This document shows positions 35,353-43,496 of a DNA stretch of 64,000 bases, in pieces; position 1 is the stretch's first letter; the number at the start of each line of letters is the position of its first letter. The notes beneath the pieces are model-generated. The model had not been told where the DNA came from. It worked only from the letters and a program-made list of their open reading frames with translations, and searched no databases. This DNA comes from Microbacterium hydrocarbonoxydans. Its GTDB lineage: Bacteria; Actinomycetota; Actinomycetes; Actinomycetales; Microbacteriaceae. A program made the translations under genes and the position numbers. The stretch is from contig NZ_FNSQ01000005.1 of the NCBI RefSeq assembly GCF_900105205.1, forward strand, positions 558,001 to 622,000. Direction: 5' to 3'.

Positions 35353-36012
35353 ATGGATGAGCAGACACCCCCGGACGAGCGACGGTCAGACCAGGCGTCC
35401 GCGCAGCCGGGGTACGGGGTGGGTCCATGGCCCGGGGGACCCTCCGCGTGGCCGGACGGCGCGCAGTACGACCCTGAGCTGCTCGCGGTCGGCGACACCC
35501 GCAACGTGATCGACCGGTACCGCTACTGGCGGATGGAGGCGATCGTCGCGGACCTCGACACCCGACGGCATCCGTTCCACGTCGCGATCGAGAACTGGCA
35601 GCACGACATGAACATCGGCTCGATCGTGCGCAGCGCCAACGCCTTCCTGGCCGACACCGTGCACATCATCGGGCGTCGACGGTGGAACAAACGCGGCGCC
35701 ATGGTCACCGACCGGTATCAGCACGTCGTGCACCATGAAGACGTGGAGAGCTTCGCCGCGTGGGCTGCCGGCGCCGGTGTGCCGATCATCGCCGTCGACA
35801 ACGTCGACGGCGCCGTGCCCGTCGACCGCGCCGACCTGCCGCAGCGCTGCGTGCTGCTGTTCGGGCAGGAGGGCCCCGGCCTCTCCGAGGCGGCGCTCGC
35901 CGCGGCATCCGCCCATATCGAGATCACCCAGTACGGATCGACACGATCGATCAATGCGAGTGCGGCCGCCGCCGTGATCATGTACGAGTGGTGCCGGCGG
36001 CACGCGGGCTGA
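35353..36012 (+). CDS. SpoU/TrmH-family RNA 2'-O-methyltransferase
   Basis: A 219-residue SPOUT methylase that probably 2'-O-methylates tRNA or rRNA with SAM. About 45 Pro/Gly-rich residues lead into the fold. Motif 1 is in HVAIENWQHDMNIGSIVRSANAF (Asn and Arg, near 80-98), motif 2 in RCVLLFGQEGPGLSEAAL near 165-182 and motif 3, the trefoil knot, in ITQYGSTRSINASAAAAVIM near 190-209. The target nucleotide is unknown. Start ATG 35353 with TAGCCT at 35341-35346, 6 nt upstream, so it is probably leaderless; there is no ribosome site. Confidence 0.9.
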   Translation: MDEQTPPDERRSDQASAQPGYGVGPWPGGPSAWPDGAQYDPELLAVGDTRNVIDRYRYWRMEAIVADLDTRRHPFHVAIENWQHDMNIGSIVRSANAFLADTVHIIGRRRWNKRGAMVTDRYQHVVHHEDVESFAAWAAGAGVPIIAVDNVDGAVPVDRADLPQRCVLLFGQEGPGLSEAALAAASAHIEITQYGSTRSINASAAAAVIMYEWCRRHAG

Positions 36013-36097
36013 GAGGCTCTCCGCTCACGACTCCCCGCCATCCCTCGACACGGTGGGGCAGCAGGCGTAGCGTGAGTGCCGATCCGAGGAGGCCGTC

Positions 36098-36565
36098 ATG
36101 GCAGACATCCGTTCCATCCGCCCGTTCCTGTGGTTCGACGGTCGGGCGCAGGAGGCGATGGAGTACTACGTCTCGGTGTTCCCGAACTCGTCGATCGATC
36201 AGGTTGTGCTCTACCCGGACGAGTCCCTCGATCGTCATTTCGAGGGGATGACCGGCAAGGTGCTCACCGGTGAGTTCACGCTGAACGGCACGCCCTTCGG
36301 ATGCCTCGACGGCGGGCCGCAGTTCACGTTCAACGAGTCGATCTCGTTCGTGATCGGGTGCGACGACCAGGCGGAGATCGACCACTATTGGGCTGCTCTG
36401 TCCGCTGTTCCGGATGCGGAGGCCTGCGGCTGGTGCAAGGACCGTTTCGGTGTGAGCTGGCAGGTCGTACCTGCGGGGTTCGATCTGCTCCAGCAGCGTC
36501 CGGAGCAGATCCAGGCGCTCATGCACATGAAGAAGATCGTGATCGCCGAGCTCGAGAACGCCTGA
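36098..36565 (+). CDS. PhnB-like VOC-family protein
   Basis: A 155-residue protein of the VOC superfamily, PhnB/3-demethylubiquinone methyltransferase-like subgroup. IRPFLWFDGRAQEAMEYYVSVF opens the first half and SFVIGCDDQAEIDHYWAALS the second, with GWCKDRFGVSWQVVPAGF towards the end. Members are small proteins of unclear enzymatic role, often metal-binding. A strong GAGGAGG at about 36085-36091 sets the ATG. TAGCGT (36068-36073) is the likely -10. It lies 86 bp after the TrmH gene and convergent with the MATE gene, and no operon partner is evident. Confidence 0.85.
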   Translation: MADIRSIRPFLWFDGRAQEAMEYYVSVFPNSSIDQVVLYPDESLDRHFEGMTGKVLTGEFTLNGTPFGCLDGGPQFTFNESISFVIGCDDQAEIDHYWAALSAVPDAEACGWCKDRFGVSWQVVPAGFDLLQQRPEQIQALMHMKKIVIAELENA

Positions 36566-36594
36566 CTCTCAGCGGCCCGCCTCACCCGTCGGGC

Positions 36595-37917
36595 TCACGC
36601 GACGCCCGCGGTCACCCAGCGACCGCTTCGCACTCGCCAGCCGAGCGTGCCGAGCCGCGCGAGCAGGTAGACACCGAAGAAGGCGACCGCGAGCCAGACG
36701 AGCCCCGGGGCGTCGTCCACTCCCGTCGCCGCGATGATCCAGAGCGCCGGGAGGAAGGGCAGCAGATTCAGCCCGCCGGCGAGCGCCAGGTAGCGCGCAT
36801 CGTTCGCCCCCATCAGCACGCCGTCGAGCACGAACACGACCCCGGCGATCGGCTGCGCCACCGCGAGCACGAGGAGAGCGGGCTGGACGAGCGCCGCGAT
36901 CGTCGCGTCGCCGGTGAACACGATGCCGAGCACACCCGAGAGAGCCGCGATGAGCGCGCCGACGACCACGCCGAACCACGCGCCCCATGCCACAGTACGG
37001 CGGAGCACCCGGTGCACCTGGCGTTCGTCGCCGGCGCCGAGCTCCTTGCCGATCAACGCCTGAGCGGCGATCGCGAGGGCGTCGAGCGCGAAGGCCGCAG
37101 CGGAGAAGATCGTGAAGACGATCTGCCACCCGGCGAGCTCGTCCGTGCCGATGCCGGTGGCGACCGCGACCGTCGCGAGCAGGGCAGCCCGCAGGCTCAC
37201 GGTGCGCAGGAACAGCCAGCCGCCGGAGCGGGCGGTGCTGCCCATGCCCTCTCGTCGCACCCGCAGGGAGGCGTCGTGCGTCGCGGCGAGGCGGCGGATC
37301 ACGAGCACGTACGCGCCGACCATGCCCCACTGGGCGACGACCGTGCCGGCGGCGGAGCCGGCGATGCCCCAGCCGAGCCCGTAGATGAAGAGCACGTTCA
37401 GGAGCGCATTCGCGCCGAAGCCCAGACCGGCGATCCACAGCGGTGTCATCGTGTCCTGCATCCCGCGCAGGAGTCCGGTCGCGGCGAACACGATCAGCAT
37501 CGCGGGCAGGCCCCACATCGAGACGACCAGGTAGGCGTTGGCCTCGGATGCCACGGCATCGCCGGCGCCGAACAGCGAGACGAGCCAGGGCGAGGAGGCG
37601 GCGCCGGCCGCGGCGAGCACCGCGCCGATCGCCAGGGCGAGCCACATGCCGTTGATGCCCACCGAGACCGCGGCGCCGGGGCGTCCGGCGCCGAAGAGCC
37701 TGGCCACGGCCGGGGTCGTCGAGTAGGCGAGGAAGACCATCAGCCCGACGATCGTCTGCAGCACGGCGCCCGCGATGCCCAGTCCGGCGAGCGAGGTGGT
37801 GCCGAGGTGCCCGACCAGGGCCGCGTCGACGATCAGGAACGCGGGCTCGGCGATCAGCGCCCCGAGGGCGGGGACGGCCAGGCGCAGGATCTCGCGGTTG
37901 AGGGTGCGCTCGGTCAT
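36595..37917 (-). CDS. MATE-family efflux transporter (DinF-like)
   Basis: A 440-residue transporter with 12 hydrophobic helices in two halves. NREILRLAVPALGALIAEPAFLIVD opens the protein and is typical of DinF-type MATE exporters; AYSTTPAVARLFGAGRPGAAV and QALIGKELGAGDERQVHRVL are the repeated half-motifs. MATE pumps exchange H+ or Na+ for cationic drugs or metabolites; the substrate is unknown. The start ATG 37915-37917 has TAGGCT at 37924-37929, 6 nt upstream, with CGGAGG in between, so it could be either leaderless or weakly led. Divergent from the DUF1992 gene. Confidence 0.91.
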   Translation of the reverse strand: MTERTLNREILRLAVPALGALIAEPAFLIVDAALVGHLGTTSLAGLGIAGAVLQTIVGLMVFLAYSTTPAVARLFGAGRPGAAVSVGINGMWLALAIGAVLAAAGAASSPWLVSLFGAGDAVASEANAYLVVSMWGLPAMLIVFAATGLLRGMQDTMTPLWIAGLGFGANALLNVLFIYGLGWGIAGSAAGTVVAQWGMVGAYVLVIRRLAATHDASLRVRREGMGSTARSGGWLFLRTVSLRAALLATVAVATGIGTDELAGWQIVFTIFSAAAFALDALAIAAQALIGKELGAGDERQVHRVLRRTVAWGAWFGVVVGALIAALSGVLGIVFTGDATIAALVQPALLVLAVAQPIAGVVFVLDGVLMGANDARYLALAGGLNLLPFLPALWIIAATGVDDAPGLVWLAVAFFGVYLLARLGTLGWRVRSGRWVTAGVA

Positions 37918-37991
37918 CCTCCGAGCCTATGGGCTGGTGACGCGAGGCGGTCGTACCCTGGAAGGGAACCCGGATGCGACGGAGGTGCATC

Positions 37992-38552
37992 ATGACGGAT
38001 CCCCGAGAGGCCGCTGCGAGGTATCGCGCGCGGCAGCGGAGCAGGAGCGCGGGTGAGGAGGATGCCGAGGAGAAGGCCGAGCCCGGCATCGCGGCGGCCA
38101 CCGACCGTGCGGCCTTCATCGAGACGGCGATCCAGGTCGCCATCCGCCGCGGAGATTTCGACGACCTGCCCGGGGCGGGCAAGCCTCTTGAGGGGCTCGG
38201 CACCCATCACGATCCCGATTGGTGGATCCGCCGCAAGATCGAGCAGGAGAACCTGACCGGCCTCGGTCCGCCCGCGATCCTGCTGCGCACCGAGGACCGG
38301 GAGCTCGACGACCAGCTCGATCTGCTCGGCCGCGAATCCGACGTGCGCGACGTGCTGGAGGACTTCAACCGTCGGGTGAAGGAGGCGCGCCGTCAGCTGC
38401 AGGGCGGTCCACCCGTGGTCACCTCTCCGCGCGACATCGACGCGGAGGTCGCGGCGTGGGCGGAGCGCAGGGCGGCGCGGTTCGCCGCACGCGCACCGGA
38501 GGAGCCGGAACGGCCGCGGCGCCGTCGGCTCGGCCTGCGCCGCCGGGCCTGA
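37992..38552 (+). CDS. DUF1992 (DnaJC28-like) protein
   Basis: A 186-residue cytosolic protein. The conserved core is FIETAIQVAIRRGDFDDLPGAGKPL near residues 42-66 and DPDWWIRRKIEQENLTG near 73-89, the DUF1992/DnaJ homologue C28 domain, whose role is not settled. Both ends are charged; the C-terminus is very Arg-rich (RPRRRRLGLRRRA), suggesting nucleic-acid or ribosome contact. GGAGG before ATG 37992 selects this start over ATG 37974. TACCCT near 37953-37958 is a possible -10. Confidence 0.83.
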   Translation: MTDPREAAARYRARQRSRSAGEEDAEEKAEPGIAAATDRAAFIETAIQVAIRRGDFDDLPGAGKPLEGLGTHHDPDWWIRRKIEQENLTGLGPPAILLRTEDRELDDQLDLLGRESDVRDVLEDFNRRVKEARRQLQGGPPVVTSPRDIDAEVAAWAERRAARFAARAPEEPERPRRRRLGLRRRA

Positions 38553-38601
38553 GTCGGGCACGATCCCTGCCCGATGTCGGAGGGGCGCATAGGCTGTTGG
38601 C

Positions 38602-40566
38602 ATGACCGACGTGCTCCTCTCTGGCCTTGAGACCTCCGAGTTCAGCTCCGACATCCGCCCGCAGGACGACCTGTATCGCCACGTCAACGGCGCCTGGCTC
38701 GCGCGCACCGAGATCCCCGGCGACAAGGCGCGGTGGGGGTCGTTCCACCTTCTCGCGGAGCAGGCCGAGAAGGACGTCCGCGCGATCATCGAGGAATCGC
38801 AGGATGCCGAGCCCGGCACCCTCGCCCGCAAGATCGGCGATCTGTCCGCGAGCTTCATGGACACCGATCGCATCGCGGCGGCCGGCGTCAGCCCGCTCGC
38901 GGAGACGCTCGCCGAGATCGAGGCGATCGACAGCATCCCCTCGTTCCTGCGCACCGTCGGCGCTTACGACCGTGACGGACGCGCGCACCTGATCGGGTTC
39001 TACGTCGACGGCGACCCGGGCAATCCGGAGCGGTACGTCCCCGTCGTCGTGCAGTCGGGCCTGTCGCTGCCCGACGAGAGCTACTTCCGCCTCGACACCT
39101 TCGCCGACACGCGCGCCGCGTACCGTGCGCACCTCGAGCGTCTCCTCGCCCTCGCCGGCATCGCGGATGCCGCAGCGACCGCAGAGCGCTCGATCGCGCT
39201 GGAGACCGAGCTCGCCGGACACCACTGGGACAACGTGCGCAGCCGCGATGCGGTCGCGACTTACAACCTCAAGACGTGGGCCGAGATCCAGGAGCTCGCA
39301 GGCATCGACCTCGAGCCGTGGCGTGACGCCGTCGCGCCCGCCCACTCTGAGGCATTCGCCGAGGTCGTCGTCTCGCAGCCGAGCTTCCTCGAAGGCCTCG
39401 GCTCCCTCCTCGTCGCCGAGCGGCTCGACGACTGGAAGGCCTGGCTGCGCGCTCAGGTCGTGCATGCGGCCGCTCCGTATCTGACCGACGACTTCGTGCA
39501 GGAGAACTTCTCGTTCTACGGCACCGAGCTCACCGGCGTTCCCACCATCCGCGAGCGCTGGAAGCGCGGCGTCTCCGTCACCGAGGGGGCACTGAGCGAG
39601 GCCATCGGCAAGATCTATGTCGAGCGCCACTACCCGCCGACGGCGAAGGCGGCGATGGACGAGCTCGTCGACAATCTCATCGAGGCCTACCGGCAGAGCA
39701 TCACCGACCTCGAATGGATGACGGCCGAGACGCGCGAGCGCGCCCTCGCGAAGCTCGACTCATTCACCCCCAAGATCGGCCACCCCGCCGTCTGGCGCGA
39801 CTACTCGAGCCTCGAGATCGACCGATCGGACCTGTTCGGAAACGTGCGCCGTGCGGCGATCTTCGAGCACGACCGCAACGTGGCGAAGGTCGGCAACCCG
39901 ATCGACCGCGACGAGTGGCACATGCCCCCGCAGATGGTCAACGCGTACTACAACCCGTCGATGAACGAGATCGTGTTCCCTGCGGCCATCCTGCAGTACC
40001 CGTTCTTCGACGTGGCACGCGACGCCGCGGCCAACTACGGCGGCATCGGCGCGGTCATCGGCCATGAGATCGGTCACGGCTTCGACGACCAGGGCAGCCG
40101 GTACGACGGCGACGGCAAGCTCGAGGACTGGTGGACGGATGCCGATCGCACGGCGTTCGAGGAGCGCACCAAGGCGCTCATCGCGCAGTACGACGAGCTG
40201 GTGCCCGAAGGGCTCGACGCCGGACACCATGTCAACGGCGCTCTGACGATCGGCGAGAACATCGGGGACCTCGGTGGACTCGGCATCGCCCTCAAGGCGT
40301 ACGAGCTCTCGCTCGGTGGCGCCGAGGCTCCCGTCATCGACGGCTACACCGGAGTGCAGCGCCTGCTGCTGTCCTGGGCGCAGGTGTGGCAGCAGAAGAG
40401 CCGGGATGCCGAGACCCTGCGACTGCTCACGATCGACCCGCACTCGCCGAACGAGTTCCGCTGCAATCAGATCGTCCGCAACATCGACGCGTTCTACGAG
40501 GCCTTCGACGTGGCGGAATCCGACGCGCTGTGGCTGCCGCAGGACGCGCGCGTGACGATCTGGTGA
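38602..40566 (+). CDS. M13-family zinc metallopeptidase (PepO-like)
   Basis: A 654-residue neprilysin-family endopeptidase. It begins with the short SDIRPQDDLYRHVNGAWLARTEIP region typical of bacterial PepO proteins. Zinc motif HEIGH (in VIGHEIGHGFDDQGS) is near 488-492, the second zinc ligand Glu is in TIGENIGDLGG near 551, and the substrate-binding VNAYYNPSMNEIVFPAAI is near 448-465. No signal peptide is seen, so it is probably cytosolic or leaves by another route. ATG 38602 has TAGGCT at 38590-38595, 6 nt upstream, and no ribosome site: probably leaderless. Confidence 0.93.
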   Translation: MTDVLLSGLETSEFSSDIRPQDDLYRHVNGAWLARTEIPGDKARWGSFHLLAEQAEKDVRAIIEESQDAEPGTLARKIGDLSASFMDTDRIAAAGVSPLAETLAEIEAIDSIPSFLRTVGAYDRDGRAHLIGFYVDGDPGNPERYVPVVVQSGLSLPDESYFRLDTFADTRAAYRAHLERLLALAGIADAAATAERSIALETELAGHHWDNVRSRDAVATYNLKTWAEIQELAGIDLEPWRDAVAPAHSEAFAEVVVSQPSFLEGLGSLLVAERLDDWKAWLRAQVVHAAAPYLTDDFVQENFSFYGTELTGVPTIRERWKRGVSVTEGALSEAIGKIYVERHYPPTAKAAMDELVDNLIEAYRQSITDLEWMTAETRERALAKLDSFTPKIGHPAVWRDYSSLEIDRSDLFGNVRRAAIFEHDRNVAKVGNPIDRDEWHMPPQMVNAYYNPSMNEIVFPAAILQYPFFDVARDAAANYGGIGAVIGHEIGHGFDDQGSRYDGDGKLEDWWTDADRTAFEERTKALIAQYDELVPEGLDAGHHVNGALTIGENIGDLGGLGIALKAYELSLGGAEAPVIDGYTGVQRLLLSWAQVWQQKSRDAETLRLLTIDPHSPNEFRCNQIVRNIDAFYEAFDVAESDALWLPQDARVTIW

Positions 40567-40607
40567 CCAAACTCCGCAGTATGTAGGGCATCCTCACCTG
40601 CGAGGGT

Positions 40608-40642
40608 TACGATATCCGTGCTGCGGGGGACGGACCCCGCAG
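40608..40642 (+). promoter_or_regulatory. Promoter and 5'-terminal hairpin of the beta-lactamase-fold gene
   Basis: TACGAT (40608-40613) is a likely -10, placing transcription start near 40620. A perfect 8-bp hairpin follows at once: CTGCGGGG (40621-40628), 6-nt loop, CCCCGCAG (40635-40642), so the mRNA would begin with a stem. AAGGA then precedes GTG 40679. Just upstream, TAGGGCATCCTCACCT (around 40584-40599) resembles the DtxR/IdeR iron box at 12 of 16 positions. Confidence 0.5.
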
Positions 40643-40678
40643 CATCCCGCCAATCCAACCCCCCTTTAAGGATCACGC

Positions 40679-41602
40679 GTGGGTGCTTCGGAGCCTGTCG
40701 ATGGGCCGTCACTGGCCTCGCTGCGCCGGTCTCAGCGGACCAGCCGGCGCTTGCCGCGCCGCGCTGCCGCCGGGCGCCGGTCGTTCACCTCGACGCTGCG
40801 GGCGCTCGAGGAGCTGGCGGATGCCGGGGCTCAGGTGTCGGTGCACGTCGTCGACCTCGACAACCATGTGCACGTCCTCGCGGGCGACGACCACGTCACG
40901 ATGCCCGTCGCCGGCCTGGGTGTCGTCCCGCTGCTGATCGAGGTCGCCGCCGCCTTCGAGACCGGCGCCCTCGATCCGCTTGAGATCGTCGATCGGGCCG
41001 CGGTCGAGTCCGTGTCGACGTCGGGGTTGTGGCGCCATCTGCATGCACCAGCTCTTCCGCTCGAGGACCTCGCGGTGCTCGCGGCGACGGCCGGCGATCC
41101 GATCGCGGTGAACGCCCTGCTCCAGCGCGTCGGGCACGACCGCGTACGGGAGCGGATCGAATCGCTGGGGCTGCGTCGCACCGCGCTCCTGGATCGGTTC
41201 CGCGACGAGCGAGGACCGGACGATGCGCCGCAGGTGGCCGTCGGATCGGCGCGCGAGCTCGCCGGCCTGTTCTCGGCGCTGGTGAACTCGCAGGTCGTCG
41301 GCGCCTCGGTGAGCGCTCAGGTGTCGGAATGGCTGAGCCTGAACCAGGACCTGAGCCTCGTCGCGGCGTCGACGGGCCTCGATCCGTTCTCGCACGACCA
41401 CGATGCCCATGGCCTCCTCTTCATCAACAAGACCGGTCGCGACCGGGGCGTGCGTGCCGAGGCCGGCGTCCTCGCCGGACCCCGCGCCGGCGTCGCCTAC
41501 TCGCTGATCGTGTGCTTCGACGACCTGTCGATCACGCACCGCCTGCGCGCGCATGACGCCTTCCGCGTGCTCGGTGTCGAACTCATGGAGTACACGCACT
41601 GA
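40679..41602 (+). CDS. Class A beta-lactamase-fold protein without the catalytic serine
   Basis: A 307-residue protein with the layout of class A beta-lactamases and related serine hydrolases. The KTG box is intact (INKTGRDRGVRAEAGVL, near 249). The nucleophile motif SxxK, expected in a sequence like TFPAAS-x-x-K-VPLL, reads TMPVAGLGVVPLL here, so Ser is Gly79 and Lys is Val82. The SDN motif position reads GDP (near 139-141). It therefore cannot hydrolyse beta-lactams by the known mechanism and is probably a binding protein or regulator. No signal peptide is visible; the N-terminus is Arg-rich. Start GTG 40679 with AAGGA upstream. Confidence 0.78.
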   Translation: MGASEPVDGPSLASLRRSQRTSRRLPRRAAAGRRSFTSTLRALEELADAGAQVSVHVVDLDNHVHVLAGDDHVTMPVAGLGVVPLLIEVAAAFETGALDPLEIVDRAAVESVSTSGLWRHLHAPALPLEDLAVLAATAGDPIAVNALLQRVGHDRVRERIESLGLRRTALLDRFRDERGPDDAPQVAVGSARELAGLFSALVNSQVVGASVSAQVSEWLSLNQDLSLVAASTGLDPFSHDHDAHGLLFINKTGRDRGVRAEAGVLAGPRAGVAYSLIVCFDDLSITHRLRAHDAFRVLGVELMEYTH

Positions 41603-41616
41603 TCTAGCATCGAGGC

Positions 41617-42012
41617 ATGCCGCGAACCGACTGGACTCCCCATCGCCGCGACGACGGCGAGCTGCTCGGATGGATCCACCCCGACGGCGACGCCTGGGTC
41701 GCGGTCGACGTGCTCGGCCGTCGAGCGTCGGACGCCGTCGACTGGCTGGATGCCGAGGCGGCGCTGGAGGAGCACGGGATCGGCTGGCTCGCCGACCCCT
41801 GGATGCTGGAGGGCGAGAGCGACCGCGCGCTGCGCGTCCGCATCCTCGAGGTGACGCCGGATGAGGAGGGGGTGCCGGGACGCATCCTGGTGAAGGTCGA
41901 CGACTTCGGCGATGTCACCCGACCGCAGACGCAACAGTTCTCTCTGCCCTGGCCGATCCCCGACCGCCTGCGCGCGCCGTCGCAGGGCGACCCCGACCCG
42001 CGCGTGTTCTGA
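41617..42012 (+). CDS. Conserved hypothetical protein
   Basis: A 131-residue soluble acidic protein that I do not recognise. It opens MPRTDWTPHRRDDGELLGWI and has two WxxPxG-like strand segments (GWIHPDGDAWVAVDVLGR, GWLADPWMLEG), then RVRILEVTPDEEG and a proline-rich end (SLPWPIPDRLRAPS). All-beta character is likely. It starts 14 nt after the beta-lactamase-fold gene, with its own -10 TAGCAT (41605-41610) 6 nt before ATG 41617, so it can be made as a leaderless transcript. Confidence 0.7.
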   Translation: MPRTDWTPHRRDDGELLGWIHPDGDAWVAVDVLGRRASDAVDWLDAEAALEEHGIGWLADPWMLEGESDRALRVRILEVTPDEEGVPGRILVKVDDFGDVTRPQTQQFSLPWPIPDRLRAPSQGDPDPRVF

Positions 42013-42018
42013 TCCCGC

Positions 42019-43461
42019 TCAGCCGGGCAGTGAGGGGTGCTGCTCTGCAGAGCGCTGGCGAGGGATGAACAGCGACAGCACGAGGGCGACGATGCCCGCC
42101 GCGATCGCCAGCCAGAAGCACAGGTCGAACGCCGCCCGCGACGGCACGGCGACCCCGTCGACGTCGATGCTCATGGCGGCGAGCACTCCTCCCATCACGG
42201 CGGAGGCGCTCGAGGTGCCCACCGATCGGAAGAGCGCGTTGAGGCCGTTGGAGGCGCCGGTCTCGTTCGCCGGGACCGAGCGCATGATGATCATCGGCAT
42301 CGCGGCGAAGGTGAATCCGATGCCGACGCCGATCAGCAGGTTGCCGACCAGGATGTGCCAGACCTCGCTCGACCACAGCAGCACGAAGACGTAGGCGAGC
42401 ACGATCGCCGCCGCGCCGACGGTGAACAGCGGGCGGGGGCCGACGGTGCGCTCCAGCCATCCCGACAGCGGCGAGATCACCATCATCACGAGGCCCGCCG
42501 GCATGATCACGAGCGAGGCGGCGACCATGTCGAGGCCGAACCCGGAGCCTGCGGCGACCGGCATCTCGAGCAGCTGGGGGAAGGTCACGTTCGACGCGAA
42601 CAGCGCGAATCCCATGCCGATCGCGGCGATGTTCGTGAACAGCACCGCGGGGCGGGCGGCGACGCGCAGGTCGAGCAGGGGATCCTTCGTGCGCAGCTGG
42701 TACCAGCCCCAGACGAGGAGCACTCCGACGCCGCCGATGATGCAGGTCAGGGTCAGCGGTGCGGTCCAGCCCCATTCGGCTCCACGCGAGACGAACAGAA
42801 GGATGCCGGTGAGGCCGATCGCGAGGCCGATGGCGCCGATCACGTCCAGGCGCCCGGGGAAGCGCAGCACGTCTTCCGGGATCACGAGCAGCACCAGCGC
42901 GAGTCCGACGCCTCCGAGTGCGGCGGCGAGCCAGAAGAGCCAGTGCCAGTCGGCGTTCTCGGCGAGCAGCGCCGCGACGGGCATCCCGACCGCACCGCCC
43001 ACGCCCATCGTCGCGCTCATCAGGGCCACGGCGGTGCCGAGTCGTTCGGGCGGGAGGACGTCGCGCATGATCGCGATGCCGAGCGGGACCACGCCCGTCA
43101 CCGCGCCCTGCAGGGCCCGCCCGATGATGACTCCGACGATCGAGCCGGAGAGCGCCGCGATCAGCGATCCGACGATCAGCAGGGCGAGCAGCACGATCAC
43201 CACGCGGCGCTTGCCGTACATGTCGCCGAGCCGGCCCGAGATCGGGGTGGCGACGGCGGCGACGAGCAGCGTGATCGTGACGACCCAGGTGGTGTCCTCG
43301 CGCGAGGCGTTCAGCAGTCGGGGCAGCTCGGCCTGCAACGGCACCACGAGCGTGAACATGAACGACGAGCAGAGGCCGGCGAAGGCCAGCACCGCGACGA
43401 TCGCCCACTTCGGCGATGTCCGGGAGAGCCGTCGGCGTGCGCGATCCTCGTTCTCTCCCAT
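42019..43461 (-). CDS. MFS transporter, DHA2 (14-helix) drug exporter type
   Basis: A 480-residue major-facilitator protein with about 14 hydrophobic helices. Helix 2-3 loop GRLGDMYGKRRVVIVLLAL is the MFS motif A, and SATMGVGGAVGMPVAALLAE in helix 5 is the antiporter motif C of proton-drug exporters. EmrB/QacA-like proteins of this group export drugs and lipophilic cations. No TetR or MarR gene is adjacent. Start ATG 43459-43461 with TAGCCT (43468-43473) 6 nt upstream and GGAGGG in the spacer, so leaderless or short-leader. Confidence 0.88.
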   Translation of the reverse strand: MGENEDRARRRLSRTSPKWAIVAVLAFAGLCSSFMFTLVVPLQAELPRLLNASREDTTWVVTITLLVAAVATPISGRLGDMYGKRRVVIVLLALLIVGSLIAALSGSIVGVIIGRALQGAVTGVVPLGIAIMRDVLPPERLGTAVALMSATMGVGGAVGMPVAALLAENADWHWLFWLAAALGGVGLALVLLVIPEDVLRFPGRLDVIGAIGLAIGLTGILLFVSRGAEWGWTAPLTLTCIIGGVGVLLVWGWYQLRTKDPLLDLRVAARPAVLFTNIAAIGMGFALFASNVTFPQLLEMPVAAGSGFGLDMVAASLVIMPAGLVMMVISPLSGWLERTVGPRPLFTVGAAAIVLAYVFVLLWSSEVWHILVGNLLIGVGIGFTFAAMPMIIMRSVPANETGASNGLNALFRSVGTSSASAVMGGVLAAMSIDVDGVAVPSRAAFDLCFWLAIAAGIVALVLSLFIPRQRSAEQHPSLPG

Positions 43462-43496
43462 CCCTCCAGGCTATCGGCGCCCGCGACTCCCGAGGG

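Noticed and set aside
36301..37995. Long plus-strand frame over the MATE gene
   Set aside because: Low-complexity Arg/Glu/His-rich product, antisense to a well-supported MATE transporter.
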